A DNA stretch of 64,000 nt. It comes from Bettongia penicillata ogilbyi. Lineage: Eukaryota; Chordata; Mammalia; Diprotodontia; Potoroidae. Below, piece by piece: positions 43,503-53,746 of the stretch; position 1 is the stretch's first letter, and the number at the start of each line of letters is the position of its first letter. The notes below the pieces were generated by a model that had not been told where the DNA came from, made no database searches, and saw only the letters and a program-made list of their open reading frames with translations. Location: the NCBI GenBank assembly GCA_023548195.1, contig JAJHZJ010000399.1:6701100-6765099 (forward strand), in the 5' to 3' direction. Position numbers and translations under genes: made by a program.

Positions 43503-43892
43503 CAATGGCTACATAGAAAGAGAAGATTTTGATAAATTCCCAATTGTGTCAACAGAGGGAATATACACATTGATGAGGTAAGCAATCCACTTAAGTACTA
43601 AGTTATAAATTGCACATGTAATCCATGTGAGCTGTAATGTATAAACTGTAATTATTCCAGTACTCCTTAGTGTGGAGGGATTTCAGAAATTTTTCCTTAG
43701 AATAAGTTTTGATCACGGTAATGGTAAAAACAAACAAACAAACAAACAAACAAAAAACATGAATGCATACAAGAAACTGAAGCTGTGTGTACTGAAAATC
43801 ATTTTTCTAAATTTTGGGTATTAATAGACATTTGTGAAACCTCTTCTTTAATTACCACATCGACAGGACTTACAACATGAGGTGCAGAGTGT
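43503..43892. other. Unassigned, with (CAAA)n at 43732-43756
   Basis: Besides the small CAAA repeat no feature was recognised. Confidence 0.35.
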
Positions 43893-43904
43893 AGTTCAAT
43901 CACT

Positions 43905-44138
43905 GTAGTTATTTAATCGTTTCAGTAATGTCTGACTCTTTATGACCTCATATGGAATTTTCTTGGTAAAAATAGCTGGAATGGTTTGCCGTTTCCTTCT
44001 CTAGTGGATTATGGCAAACAGAGAGGAAATGAGTTGCCTGCGTTCACAAAACTAGGAAATGAATAAGGTCAGATTTGAACTCAGGTCTTCTTCACTGCAG
44101 GTCCAATGCTTTGTCCACTGAGCCATCTAGCTGCCTCT
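43905..44138 (-). mobile_element. tRNA-derived CORE-type marsupial SINE, minus strand
   Basis: Plus reading: AGTAATGTCTGACTCTTTAT, TGGAATGGTTTGCCGTTTCC, AGATTTGAACTCAGGTCTTC and GAGCCATCTAGCTGCCTCT, the reverse complement of the SINE at 20682 and 38993. The flanks AGTTCAATCACT (43893-43904) and AGTTTAATCACT (44139-44150) are a 12-bp target duplication with one mismatch. Confidence 0.88.
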
Positions 44139-44150
44139 AGTTTAATCACT

Positions 44151-44585
44151 AAGCAGTCACAAAAAAAGTGCACAATTATATAATGGGGCAGTGAAAAAGA
44201 AGACAGGCTGACAAACACTGGGAGAATTAATTCCAAAGATTCTCTGGCAAGATCTCTTCAGCAGCCCACATTGCAGCACTATGGGAACAAGAGGGCAAAC
44301 ACTATGCTAAAATGATCTTTTAAAGTGGAAGAAATGAGGACTAAAATATTAAAAGGCATATAGCAGAGAAACAAAGGGAGAAAGATAGATGATGACTAAT
44401 ATCATCACCCTGTGGCCAGGCCACTATGAAAACATTTGTTACTGGAAGAGTTGCAATCTAAACTCTCTGGGTCATTTTGTTGCTATAGTCCACTTTCAAA
44501 TTTTCTGACAAATGACTTCCCAGAATGAATACTGACATCACAGAAATATCTACATGTGTGTATGTAAAAGTATATCTATTTAAAT
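44151..44585. other. Unassigned, no gene seen
   Basis: No recognised feature. Confidence 0.3.
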
Positions 44586-44596
44586 GTATGTAGATA

Positions 44597-44627
<31 letters not shown>

Positions 44628-44720
44628 AGAGAGAGCAAGGCAGAGAGAGGCGGAGAAAGAGATATAAGACAAAGAGACACAGAGATACAGAGAGAGACAA
44701 AGATAGAGACAGAGGCAGCG
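44586..44720. repeat. (TG)n followed by purine-rich (GA)n-like tract
   Basis: (TG)n at 44598-44619 is followed by about 95 bp of AGAGAGAGGC and GACAAAGAGACACAGAG purine-rich sequence. Confidence 0.85.
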
Positions 44721-45595
44721 ATTTTTAGAGCTAAAAATATAATTTCTCACGTTAAACATCAGTGTAATAAATAAAGTATATATTCATTGTTCCATAGTGG
44801 CTGCTGATATTTTTGTGGCACCAGGCAAGAAAAATAATGTGTGGTTTCCATAACTCATAGAAATGTCATTGATTTATAATTGCAAGGGACCTGCAGGATC
44901 ATATAGTCCAAAGCTATCCTCCTCTCTCTCAATCTTATTGAATACCAAGGAAGTTCTATTTGAACCTATGTCTTCTGAATAAAAATCTAACACTTTAAAT
45001 ATGCCACATAAGTAGTAGCATTTTATTATAGATATAGTGGAATCAGGGAGTCCAGTTTCAAATCTCACCTGTGACACTATCTCTAAGAAAATGTATTGAT
45101 AATGCATATGTGCTTATTTTTAACATAATTTATTTTCTTAGAGATAAGATCTTTCCCATCCCTTAATAGTTCCATGTGGTCTGCTTAAGTTACATGGAAA
45201 CCTAAGTCACATGAGTCAAGTCACATAGAATAGGAAGGAGTGGACCAGGAAGTGTGAAACAAGAAGAGGCATAGCTGGAGTAGAGCTGAGAGGAAATTGT
45301 TCAGAGCAGTCACAAATGCAAGAGAGAGTGGAGGCAGACATCTAGGCTCCTGAGTGCTTGTGGGAAGGCCCTAGCATGGGGAAGGTTTGGTGATGGTGTT
45401 CTTCTCTACATTGTTATTGTGTATAGATTTTTTTACTATGATGGATTTGACTTTTTGGTGGCTCACTAATTGTTTTGGTCCTCTCTTCCATGTGGAGAGT
45501 CTATCGTATTTCACAATTCAGAATTGTGCCTATTCATGACTGCCATGCTCACTGTGAATATGGGGTTGTGGCTACAGAAAACTGGAAATCTGCTT
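44721..45595. other. Unassigned, possible old LTR or SINE at about 45200-45400
   Basis: CACATGAGTCAAGTCACATA, GAAACAAGAAGAGGCATAGC and GAGTGGAGGCAGACATCTAG recall a dispersed marsupial repeat. I cannot name it or set its ends. No gene is present. Confidence 0.25.
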
Positions 45596-45599
45596 ACAT

Positions 45600-45690
45600 T
45601 CTGTGGACCTCAATTTAATCACATATAAAACAATTGGGTTTGGTAGTACCCATGGTTCCTTCCATCTGTAAATCTATGATCTTACACTAT
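45600..45690 (+). mobile_element. MIR-type SINE tail
   Basis: GGACCTCAATTTAATCACAT, CAATTGGGTTTGGTAGTACC and GTTCCTTCCATCTGTAAATC. Confidence 0.55.
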
Positions 45691-45699
45691 TCCTCAAGA

Positions 45700-45800
45700 C
45701 ACTAAATACTACCAATGAGGAAACTGAAGCCCGGAGAGAAGGGTGATTTGTGCAAGGTTAGACAAGTAATGAGTGGCATAGCAGGATTTGCCTCAAGCTT
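45700..45800 (-). mobile_element. MIR-type SINE fragment
   Basis: AATGAGGAAACTGAAGCCCG, GAGAGAAGGGTGATTTGTGC and AAGGTTAGACAAGTAATGAG. Confidence 0.65.
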
Positions 45801-45904
45801 CTGTAATAGCTCATATCTTAATTTGCCTTGTCCAACAGTCTAATTCAGACCATTCTATATTTTGGGCTCTCCAGGCTCAGAGTGAATGTAAATACTAACT
45901 GTTT

Positions 45905-46262
45905 ATCTTTTGATCAACAACCCTGAGGGTCTTCCCATCTCAGTTTGATTTGTTTTAATTAAAGGAGTCATCCTTTGACTCACTTCTTAAAGAGGTCGGA
46001 TTCCTAAATGGATGCTACCTCACCCAAAGTGAGAACCTGAAAAGGCCTTAGTCCAAAAAGCACCAGGGTCTCCCATTGCATCCTGAGGTGTCTCCAGTAG
46101 TCCTGATGAATATTTGACCAGTGGACCCAGACAGTTCTGGAGGAGAAAGAAAAGTTGATTACCTTACACAGCCCTCCCTCACTCAAATCAGAGTTAACTG
46201 CAAGTCATGTCATAATCTCCCTGATGCTATGGTCATCTTTGAAAATGAAAGACAAACATAAT
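45905..46262 (+). mobile_element. SINE-related repeat, copy 2 (no tRNA head)
   Basis: Collinear with 8170-8528 over about 350 bp: AACCCTGAGGGTCTTCCC, CAGTTTGATTTGTTTTAATT, CACCCAAAGTGAGAACCTGA, GAAAAGGCC, GTCTCCCATTGCATCCTGAG and GAAAATGAAAGACAAACATA at the end. Confidence 0.65.
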
Positions 46263-46324
46263 TCAGGTCATTATTTTGTGTCTCCAGTCTCCTCCAACTC
46301 CAAATCAGTCATTATTTTCTGGTT

Positions 46325-46510
46325 CTGATCACTCTAACATAGTGAATTGGTTTAGAGTCAGGAAGATCTGGGTTCAAATCCCACTGCACATACTATACGA
46401 CTGGACAAGTTAGAACTTCATTGTGCTTCAATTTCCTGATTTTCAAAAAGAGATCCTAACAGCCTACAATATTTCTTCTAACTTTGAATATATGATCCTA
46501 TGATCCTTTT
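46325..46510 (+). mobile_element. MIR-type SINE
   Basis: TTTAGAGTCAGGAAGATCTG, GGTTCAAATCCCACTGCACA, CTTCAATTTCCTGATTTTCA and TTTGAATATATGATCCTATG. Confidence 0.65.
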
Positions 46511-46870
46511 GTAGCTTACTATTTCCTTTGTAATCCTAAAATTCAAGCTCCTTCACGGTCTCACTCCACTTCAAGCTATCTTCCTAGCCTTATTTCATGC
46601 TATCGCCCTTAATATATTTTTTCTCACATACTTACTAATTTCTGGACAACTCCGTTTCCATGAAGATGATAGTGCTTCTTCGAAATATTTTGTAACATTG
46701 TTTTGCTTTCCATTTATCTCTCTCCATTATATCCTAGCTTTCTGTGAAAGAAGTAGGTAAGATTTGATTCAAGAAGGCCAAAAAATTGTTTCTGTGGGGA
46801 AAGGGGCATTTCTGATTTTCTACCTGCTTGTGTAAGTATGTGCATCTTGATGTACTAGCATTAATTCTAT
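46511..46870. other. Unassigned, no gene seen
   Basis: No recognised feature up to the left target duplication of HAL1-E. Confidence 0.3.
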
Positions 46871-46896
46871 GAAAACATCAGAAAGGGGGGGAGGAG

Positions 46897-46906
46897 CCAA
46901 GATGGC
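46897..46906 (+). promoter_or_regulatory. YY1-like motif at the HAL1-E leader start
   Basis: CCAAGATGGC lies 11 bases inside the element, identical to the motif at 480-489. Confidence 0.4.
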
Positions 46907-47333
46907 AGAGTAGAAAGACTCACGTATGCTAGCTGTGAACCCACAGCTCATATATTTCCTGCAAAAAGAATTCCCCACAAATTCTGGAGCACTGCAAGGC
47001 ACACAGAAACACAGCAGAATAGATTTCCATTCCGGGGAGCCCTGGAGAGCTGTCCCCAGGGGTCCATCATGCTCCGGACAGCGGAGTCCACCACTGTGCT
47101 GCCCTGGCCACGTGGCCCCAGAGGAGCAGATCCGAGCAGGCTTCAGGGATGGAATCTTCGGCAGCCTGGAAGGTCCCTCTGCCAACAGACACTACAGGTC
47201 AGTGAGAGAGACTTCTGGGCTGGCCGAGAGGGGGTAGGGTGTCTCCGTGAATAGGGCCCCTCAGGAGGCAGCTGCAGAGGCAGTGGCAGCCCAGGACTCC
47301 CGGATCAGCAGGCAGAAGTTCAGGGCCATTACT

Positions 47334-47465
47334 AAAGATCTCTACATAAGCCCCCTGAGGGAACTGAACATGAGAGGTGGCCCTGCCCCCACCCACTCCA
47401 TTACTGAAGGTCTCTGCATAAAGCCTCTGAGGGAACTGAGCTTGGGAGGCAGCCCTGCCCTGACC
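47334..47465 (+). repeat. Tandem pair of about 66 bp in the HAL1-E leader
   Basis: GATCTCTACATAAGCCCCCT and GGTCTCTGCATAAAGCCTCT begin the two units. Each continues to GAGGGAACTGA and GCCCTGCCC. Confidence 0.75.
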
Positions 47466-47609
47466 TAAGCATGAGAAATTAAGCTCACATTGAATAGCAG
47501 CCACGGCTGCCATGGAAAGCCCATTTGAATCTCAGACCCCAAGCACTAGCTTGATGGATCTAGGCGGTGGTGGACAGGAACCTCAGAAGTCAAGTAACTG
47601 GCTGGGAAA

Positions 47610-48712
47610 ATGCCCAGAAAAGGGAAGAAAAATAAGACGATAGAAAGCTACATTGATGGGGTACAGATGTTCCCGCCTTTTAATTCTGATGATGACGAAC
47701 AATTCTTACCATCAGGGAAAGACGTGGAGGTCGGGGCCTCTGTATCCCAGATATCCCAGGTGGATATCCGGAGGGCTCAGGCCATGGAAGAGCTCAAAAA
47801 GGATTTTGAAAAGCAAGTTAGACAGGTAGAGGAAAAACTGGGAAAAGAAATGAGAGAGATGCAAGAAAACCATGAAAAACGAGTCAATACCTTCCTAAAG
47901 GAGACCCAAAAAATACGCTGAAGAAAAGAAAACCTTGAAAAATAGGCTTACTCAATTGGCAAAAGAGGTTCAAAAAGCCAAGGAGGAGAAGAATGCTTTC
48001 AAAAGCAGAATTAGCCAAATGGAAAAAGAGGTTCAAAACCTCACTGAAGATAATAGTTCTTCTCAAAATTGGAATGCAACAGATGGAGGCTAATGACTTT
48101 CTGAGAAACCAAGAAATCACCAAACAAAACCAAAAGAATGAAAAAAATGGAAGAGAATGTGAAATATCTCATGGGAAAAACAACTGACCTGGAAAATAGA
48201 TCCAGGAGAGACAAGTTAAAAATTATGGGACTACCTGAAAGTCATGATCAAAAAAAGAGCCTAGACATCATCTTTCATGAAATTATCGAGGAAAACTGCC
48301 CTGATGTTCTACAACCAGAAGGCAAAATAAGTATTCAAGGAATCCATCAATTACTGCCTGAAAGAGATCCCAAAAGAGAAACACCTAGGAACATTTGGAC
48401 AAATTCCAGAGTTCCCAGCTCAAGGAGAAAATATTGCAAGCAGCTAGACAGAAAAAATTACAGTATTGTGGAAATACAATCAGGATTACAGAAGATCTAG
48501 CAGCTTCTACATTAAGGGATCAAAGGGCGTGGAATAGGATATTCCAGAAGTCAAAGGAACTAGGACTCAAACCAAAAATCACCTACCCAGCAAAACTGAG
48601 TATAATACTTCAGGGGAAAATATGGTCTTCCAATGAAACAAAGGACTTTCAAACATTCTTGATGAAAAGACCAGAGGTGAAAAGAAAATGTGACTTTCAA
48701 ACACAAGAATGA
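47610..48712 (+). pseudogene. HAL1-E ORF1, frameshifted
   Basis: L1-type ORF1. The first 103 codons are open (47610-47921): MPRKGKKNKTIESYIDGVQ start, acidic NSDDDEQFLPSGKD, then heptads with MEELKKDFEKQVRQVEEKLG. Three single-base insertions lie near 47912, 48062 and 48150, which together restore the frame, so 48138-48500 reads MGKTTDLENRSRRDKLKIMG, FHEIIEENCPDVLQPEGKIS. A one-base deletion near 48391 shifts again, and the C-terminal domain runs open at 48395-48712 (KEKILQAARQKKLQYCGNTI, PKITYPAKLSIILQGKIWS, FLMKRPEVKRKCDFQTQE). All domains are visible. No intact protein can be made. Confidence 0.85.
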
Positions 48713-48845
48713 GAAAAGCATGAAAAAGTAAACAGCAAAGAGAAGTCATAAGGGACTTACCAAAAGTGAACTGTTTACATTCCTACATGGAAAGACAATA
48801 TTTGTAACTCTTAAAATATTTCAGCATCTGGGTAGTTGGTGGGAC

Positions 48846-48922
48846 CACACACACACATACACACATACACACACACGTACAGGTGTGCATGCACACACAT
48901 ACACACATACACGCACACACAG
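48846..48922. repeat. (CA)n microsatellite in the HAL1-E 3' UTR
   Basis: ACACACACATACACACATAC type repeats, interrupted by GTACAGGTGTGCATG. Confidence 0.85.
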
Positions 48923-49815
48923 AGACAAAGAGCACAGAGTGAATTTAACAGGATGGGACCATATCTTAAAAGAAATTAAGGTAAATGATGAGAGAGAAAT
49001 GTAGTGGGAGGAGAGAGGGTGAAATGGAATGTGGTAAATTATCTCTCATTCAAGAGGCAAGCAGGAGACTTTTAGTGGAGGGAAAAAGAGGAGAGCTGAG
49101 AAAAAACCAAGAAGTTTACCCTCATCACATTCGACTAAAGGAAGGAGTAAAATGCACACTCATTTTGGTATGAAAACCTATCTTACAATACAGGAAAGAG
49201 GTCAAGAAGGAGATAAACAAGGTGGGGGGATGATGAAAGGGAGGGCAATGGGAGGAGGGAGCAATTTGACATCAACACTTAGGGAGGGACAGGATCAAAA
49301 GACAGAATAGAAACAATGGGGGACAGGATAGGATGGAGGGAAATACAGTTAGTCTTACACAACACGACTATTATCGAAGTCATTTGCAAAACTACACAGA
49401 TAGGGCCTATATTGAATTGCCTGCCTTCCCAAAGGGAATGGGTGGGGAGGGAGGGATGGGGAGAATTTGGAACTCAAAGTTTTAGGAACAACTGTTGAAT
49501 ATTTTTCTTGCTACTAGGAAATAAGAAATACAGTTAATGGGGAATAGAAAATCATCTGGCCCTACAGGATAAAAGAGAAGATGGGGACAAGAGAAGGGAG
49601 GGAGGATAGAAGACAGGGCAGATTGGTGATAGGGAAAATTAGAATGCTTGGTGTATTGGGGTGGGGGGAGGGGATAAAAAGGGAGAAAATTTGGAACCCG
49701 AAAATTTTGTGAAAATGAATGTAAAAAGTTAAATAAATAAATTTATATTAAAAAAGTGAAAAATAAAAAAAATAAAAATTAAAAATAAAAATAAAAAAAA
49801 GAAAACATCAAAAAG

Positions 49816-50795
49816 ACCAAGTATTTCTATTTGCCTAAGGGTATTTCATGTTCACAGCTACATTGCTGAGCTATCTTGATATTATGACATTATCAACATT
49901 GTTAGAGAATGAGTCTACTGATAATTTTGTGTCTTCAAACTCCCTGAAAATTGTTCCCTTAATTAAAATTTTCAAACACTACTTTAAACTTTCAAGTTTT
50001 GCCTGGTAAAGGTAAGAAATATGATAATTCCCTTCTTTGTTCCAGTCCTGTCCCTTCCCAGAGTTGTAGCTTTCTTAGATTACATCCTTTCCCTAAGTTC
50101 AGGAGTCTTCTGTTTGCATCCTCCTGGTACATCTCTTTACCTGGGTCTGACCCTCAATTTCCCTGACATCACTGCTTACCTTATTAGTGTTTCCACAGTG
50201 TCACTGTAAGCACAAACAACGTGCTGTCAGGCATTCTTATATGCCCTGTATTGGCTGAATACTGCCTACTGAAATAAGGCAATGTTTCCTGAGGGCAAGT
50301 GAAAAGTATATGCAGGAGCCAAATTTTAAAGTCAGATAAAGTTTAGAAAGTCAATATAGTAGCAATAGCATCCTACTTTCTCAATCATAGCTTAAAATCC
50401 ATAATTTACAGCTTAGGAGAGTAGTTCACCATTGCCAAATACCAAGGGCCAGAACTCCAGAGAAGATCAAAGCAATCCTTCCAGTAGCATAGAGAGATTT
50501 TGAGAATTATGAGCAGGAAGAAATCTTAGAAGGGGATATACATCCAACCATATCATATTTCTAGATAATTAAAATGAGTTCCAGGAGAGTGAGAAAACTT
50601 GTCCAAAGTAATAGAATAAGTAGAAGCAGGCCTAGAACCCACATATTTTGGCCCCTTGGTTGGTCCTGTCTTTTTCTATTTTATTCATACATTTTTCTAG
50701 TATGCCACACTGACTTCCTGATATTCTTCTCCAACACAAAATGCCCCTCCCAGAAACACATTGAATCTTTCCTGTAACCAAGAGGAACAATCAGT
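49816..50795. other. Apparently unique spacer between HAL1-E and F, no gene
   Basis: About 1 kb without recognised repeats. Frames at 50021-50209 and 50574-50777 show no known motif. Confidence 0.35.
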
Positions 50796-50820
50796 AAAAG
50801 TGACCTACAGGGGGCAGAGT

Positions 50821-50831
50821 CAAGATGGCGG
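50821..50831 (+). promoter_or_regulatory. YY1-like motif at the HAL1-F leader start
   Basis: CAAGATGGCGG, the form closest to the human L1 YY1 site, near the 5' end. Confidence 0.45.
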
Positions 50832-51314
50832 AGTAGAAAGACACATGTATACGAGCTCCGAACCCACAGCCCATAGATTTAATGTAAGAAGAGCTCTCCA
50901 GAAGTTCTGGATCACTGCAGGGGGTGCAGAAATATAGTGGAAGATATTTCCGATCCAGAGAGACCTGGAGAGCCGTCTCCAGGGTCCATTGCACCCCAGA
51001 AAGCAGACCCCACCCCAATGCTGCCCTGGCTGTGGCCACAGAGAAGCTGATCCAAGCAGGCTTCAGGTACAGAAGCTCCGGCGGCCGGGAAGGTCCCTCC
51101 ACCCACAGAAGCTACAGGTCAGTGAGAGAGATGGCTGGGCCGGCCAAGAGGGGAGTGGGGTGTCTCCGTGACTCGGGCCCCCTCGGGAGGAAGTGGCGGA
51201 GGCAGAGGCAGGGGCAGGAAGCGGTGGAGTCAGAGGCAGGGGTGCTGGAGGAGGCAGCAGCAACGGGTCGCGGAGTCCTGGGACTCCACCAGCAGCAGGC
51301 AGGATCTTCATTAC

Positions 51315-51440
51315 TGAAAGGCTTTGCATAAACCACCTGAAGGAGCTGAGCCTGGGAGACGGCCCTGCCCCACCTGCTCCATTTCTGAAGGTCTCTGCAT
51401 AAAGCCCCTGAGGGAACTGAGCCTGGGAGGCGTTCCTGCC
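51315..51440 (+). repeat. Tandem pair of about 66 bp in the HAL1-F leader
   Basis: GGCTTTGCATAAACCACCTG and GGTCTCTGCATAAAGCCCCT begin the units, as in HAL1-B. Confidence 0.75.
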
Positions 51441-51595
51441 CCCACCCCAGCACCAAAACTAAAGCTCCCATTGAATAGCAGTGGCGCGTGCCACGGAAAG
51501 CCCATTTGAATCTCAGACCCCAAGCACTAGGTGGGTGGCTCAAGGCGGGAAGTGGGGGGACAGGAATCTCAGAACTCAAATAATTAGCTGGGAAA

Positions 51596-52699
51596 ATGCC
51601 TAGAAAAGGGAAGAAAAATAAGACTATAGAAAGTTTTTTTGAACAGATGCAAATGATCCCGACTTTCTGATCTGACGACAACGAGGACATATTCTTCCCA
51701 TCAGGGAAAGACGTGGAGGGTGGGGCCCTGGTACCCCAGACATCCCAGGGGGATGTCAGGTGGGCTCAGGCCTTGGAAGAGCTCAAAAAGGATTTTGAAA
51801 AGCAAGTTAGACAGGTGGAGGAAAAACTGGGAAGAGAAATGAGAGAGATGCAAGAAAAGCATGAAAAACGGGTCAATACCTTGGTAAAGGAGACCCAAAA
51901 AAATGCTGAAGAAAATAACACCTTGAAAAATAGGCTCACTCAAGTGGCAAAAGAGGTTCAAAAACCCAATGAGGGGAAGATTGCTTTCAAAAGCAGAATT
52001 AGCCAAATGGAATAAGAGGTTCAAAAGCTCACTGAAGATAATAGTTCTCTCCAAATTAGAATGGAACAGATGGAGTCTAATGACTTTACGAGAAACCAAA
52101 AAATCACAAAACAAAACCAAAAGAATGAAAAAATGGAAGAGAATGTGAAATATCTCATTGAAAAAACAACTGATCTGGAAAATAGATCCAGGAGAGACAT
52201 TTTAAAAATTATGGGACTACCTGAAACTCATGATCAAAACAAGAGCCTAGATATCATCTTCCATGAAATTGTCGAGGAAAACTGCCCTGACATTCTACAA
52301 CCAGAGGGCAAAATAAGTATTGAAGGAATCCATCGATCACCACCTGAAAGAGATCCAAAAAGAGAAACTCCTAGGAACATTGTGGCCAAATTCCAGAACT
52401 CCAAGCTCAAGGAGAAAATCTTATAAGCAGCTAGAAAGAAACAACTCCAGTATTGTGGAAATAAAATCAGGATACCTCAAAATCTAGTAGCTTCTACATT
52501 AAAGGATCGAAGGGCGTGGAATAGGCTATTCCAGAAGTCAAAGGAACTAGGACTCAAACCAAGAATCACCTACCCAGCTAAACTGAGTATAATGCTTCAG
52601 GGGAAAATATGGTGTTTCAATGAAACAGAGGACTTTCAAGCATTCTTGATGAAAAGACCAGAGCTGAAAAGAAAATTTGACTTTCAAACACAAGAATGA
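51596..52699 (+). pseudogene. HAL1-F ORF1, full length with three premature stops
   Basis: The distance from ATG (51596) to the terminal TGA (52697-52699) is 1104 bases, 367 codons plus stop, without a net frameshift. Interruptions are TGA near 51668, TAA near 52013 (aligned with a lysine codon in other copies) and TAA at 52424-52426. Domain order: lysine-rich start MPRKGKKNKTIES; acidic SDDNEDIFFPSGKD; heptad coiled coil from about residue 60 to 190; RRM from DLENRSRRDILKIMGLPE at about residue 195; C-terminal domain with PRNIVAKF, PRITYPAKLS and FLMKRPELKRKFDFQTQE. The protein would trimerise and bind RNA of the element. This copy sets the expected length of the family. Confidence 0.88.
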
Positions 52700-52832
52700 T
52701 AAGAAGCATGAAAATGTCAACAGCAAAAAGAAGTCTTAAGGGACTTACCAGAAGTGAACTGTTTACATTCCTACATGGAAAGACAATATTTGTAACTCTT
52801 AAAACTTTTCAGTTCTAGGTAGCTGGTGGGAC

Positions 52833-52895
52833 CACACACACACGCGTACACGCATGCACGCACACACACACATACACACATGCACACACATACAG
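52833..52895. repeat. (CA)n microsatellite in the HAL1-F 3' UTR
   Basis: ACACACACACGCGTACACGC then ACACACACACACATACACAC. Confidence 0.85.
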
Positions 52896-53746
52896 AGACA
52901 GAGAGCACAGATTTAATTGAGTAGGATGTGACCATATCTTAAAAGAAAATAAGGTAAATGGTGAGAGAGAAGTGTAGTGGGAGGAAAGAGGGTGAAATGG
53001 AATGGGATAATTATATGTCATTTAAGGGGCAAGTAGGAGACTTTTTAGTGGAGGGAAAAAGAGGAGAGCTGAGAAAAAAAAAAAAAAAACAAAGCAAGAA
53101 GTTTACCCTCATCACATTTGACTAAAGGAAGGAATAAAATGCACACTCATTTTGGTATGAAAATCTATCTTACAATATAGGAAAGTGGGGGAGAAGGAGA
53201 TAAGCAAGGCACGGGATGAAGGAAGAGAGGGCAAAGGGAGGAGGGAGCAATTTGAAGTCAACACTTGGGGAGGGACATGATCAAAAGACAGAATAGAAAC
53301 AATGAGGGGCAGGTTAGGATGGAGGGTAATTCCTTTAGTCTTACACAACACGACTATCAGGGAAGTCATTTGCAAAACTACACCGATAGGGCCTATATTG
53401 AATTGCCTGCCTTCCCAAAGGGAATGGGTGGGGAGGGAGGGATGGGGAGAATTTGGACCTCAAAGTTTTAGGAACAACTGTTTAGTATTGTTGTTGCTAC
53501 TAGGAAAGAAGACTTACAGTTAATGAGGACTAGAAAGTCATCTGGCCCTACAGGATAAAAGAGAAGATGTGAACAAGAAAAGGGAGGGATGGCAGAAGAG
53601 AGGGCAGATTGGAGATAGGAAAAATTAGATTGCTTGGGGTATTGGGGTGGGGGAGGGGATAAAAGGGGAGAAAATTTTGAACCCAAAATTTTGTGAAAAC
53701 GAATGTAAAAAGTTAAATAAGTAAATATTTTTTTAAAAAGTGACCT

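Larger units (their letters stand above)
46886..49800 (+). mobile_element. HAL1-E: full-length half-L1
   Basis: GGGGGGAGGAGCCAAGATGG starts the leader. ORF1 (47610-48712), a 3' UTR with (CA)n (48846-48922) and the GAATGTAAAAAGTTAAATAA end follow, then a simple AATAAAAA tail of about 60 bp (49740-49800). A 15-bp target duplication with one mismatch flanks it: GAAAACATCAGAAAG (46871-46885) and GAAAACATCAAAAAG (49801-49815). There is no ORF2. The leader contains the duplicated segment of the B/E/F subfamily. Confidence 0.87.
50807..53735 (+). mobile_element. HAL1-F: best preserved half-L1
   Basis: GGGGGCAGAGTCAAGATGGCGGAG opens the leader. ORF1 (51596-52699) is in one frame throughout except for three stops. 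The 3' UTR with (CA)n (52833-52895) and an A run (53076-53094) ends GAATGTAAAAAGTTAAATAA. Target duplication: AAAAGTGACCT at 50796-50806 and 53736-53746, perfect over 11 bp. No ORF2. It lies 1 kb downstream of HAL1-E in the same orientation, but the two have different target duplications, so they are separate insertions. Confidence 0.88.

Noticed and set aside
51112..51690. 192-codon open frame on the minus strand, and similar frames at 10597-10995, 46820-47513 and 50791-51329
   Set aside because: All lie in GC-rich HAL1 leaders, where stops are rare in every frame. They are not conserved in frame between copies B, E and F.
46886..53735. Segmental duplication containing HAL1-E and F
   Set aside because: The flanking target duplications differ and the flanks share no similarity.
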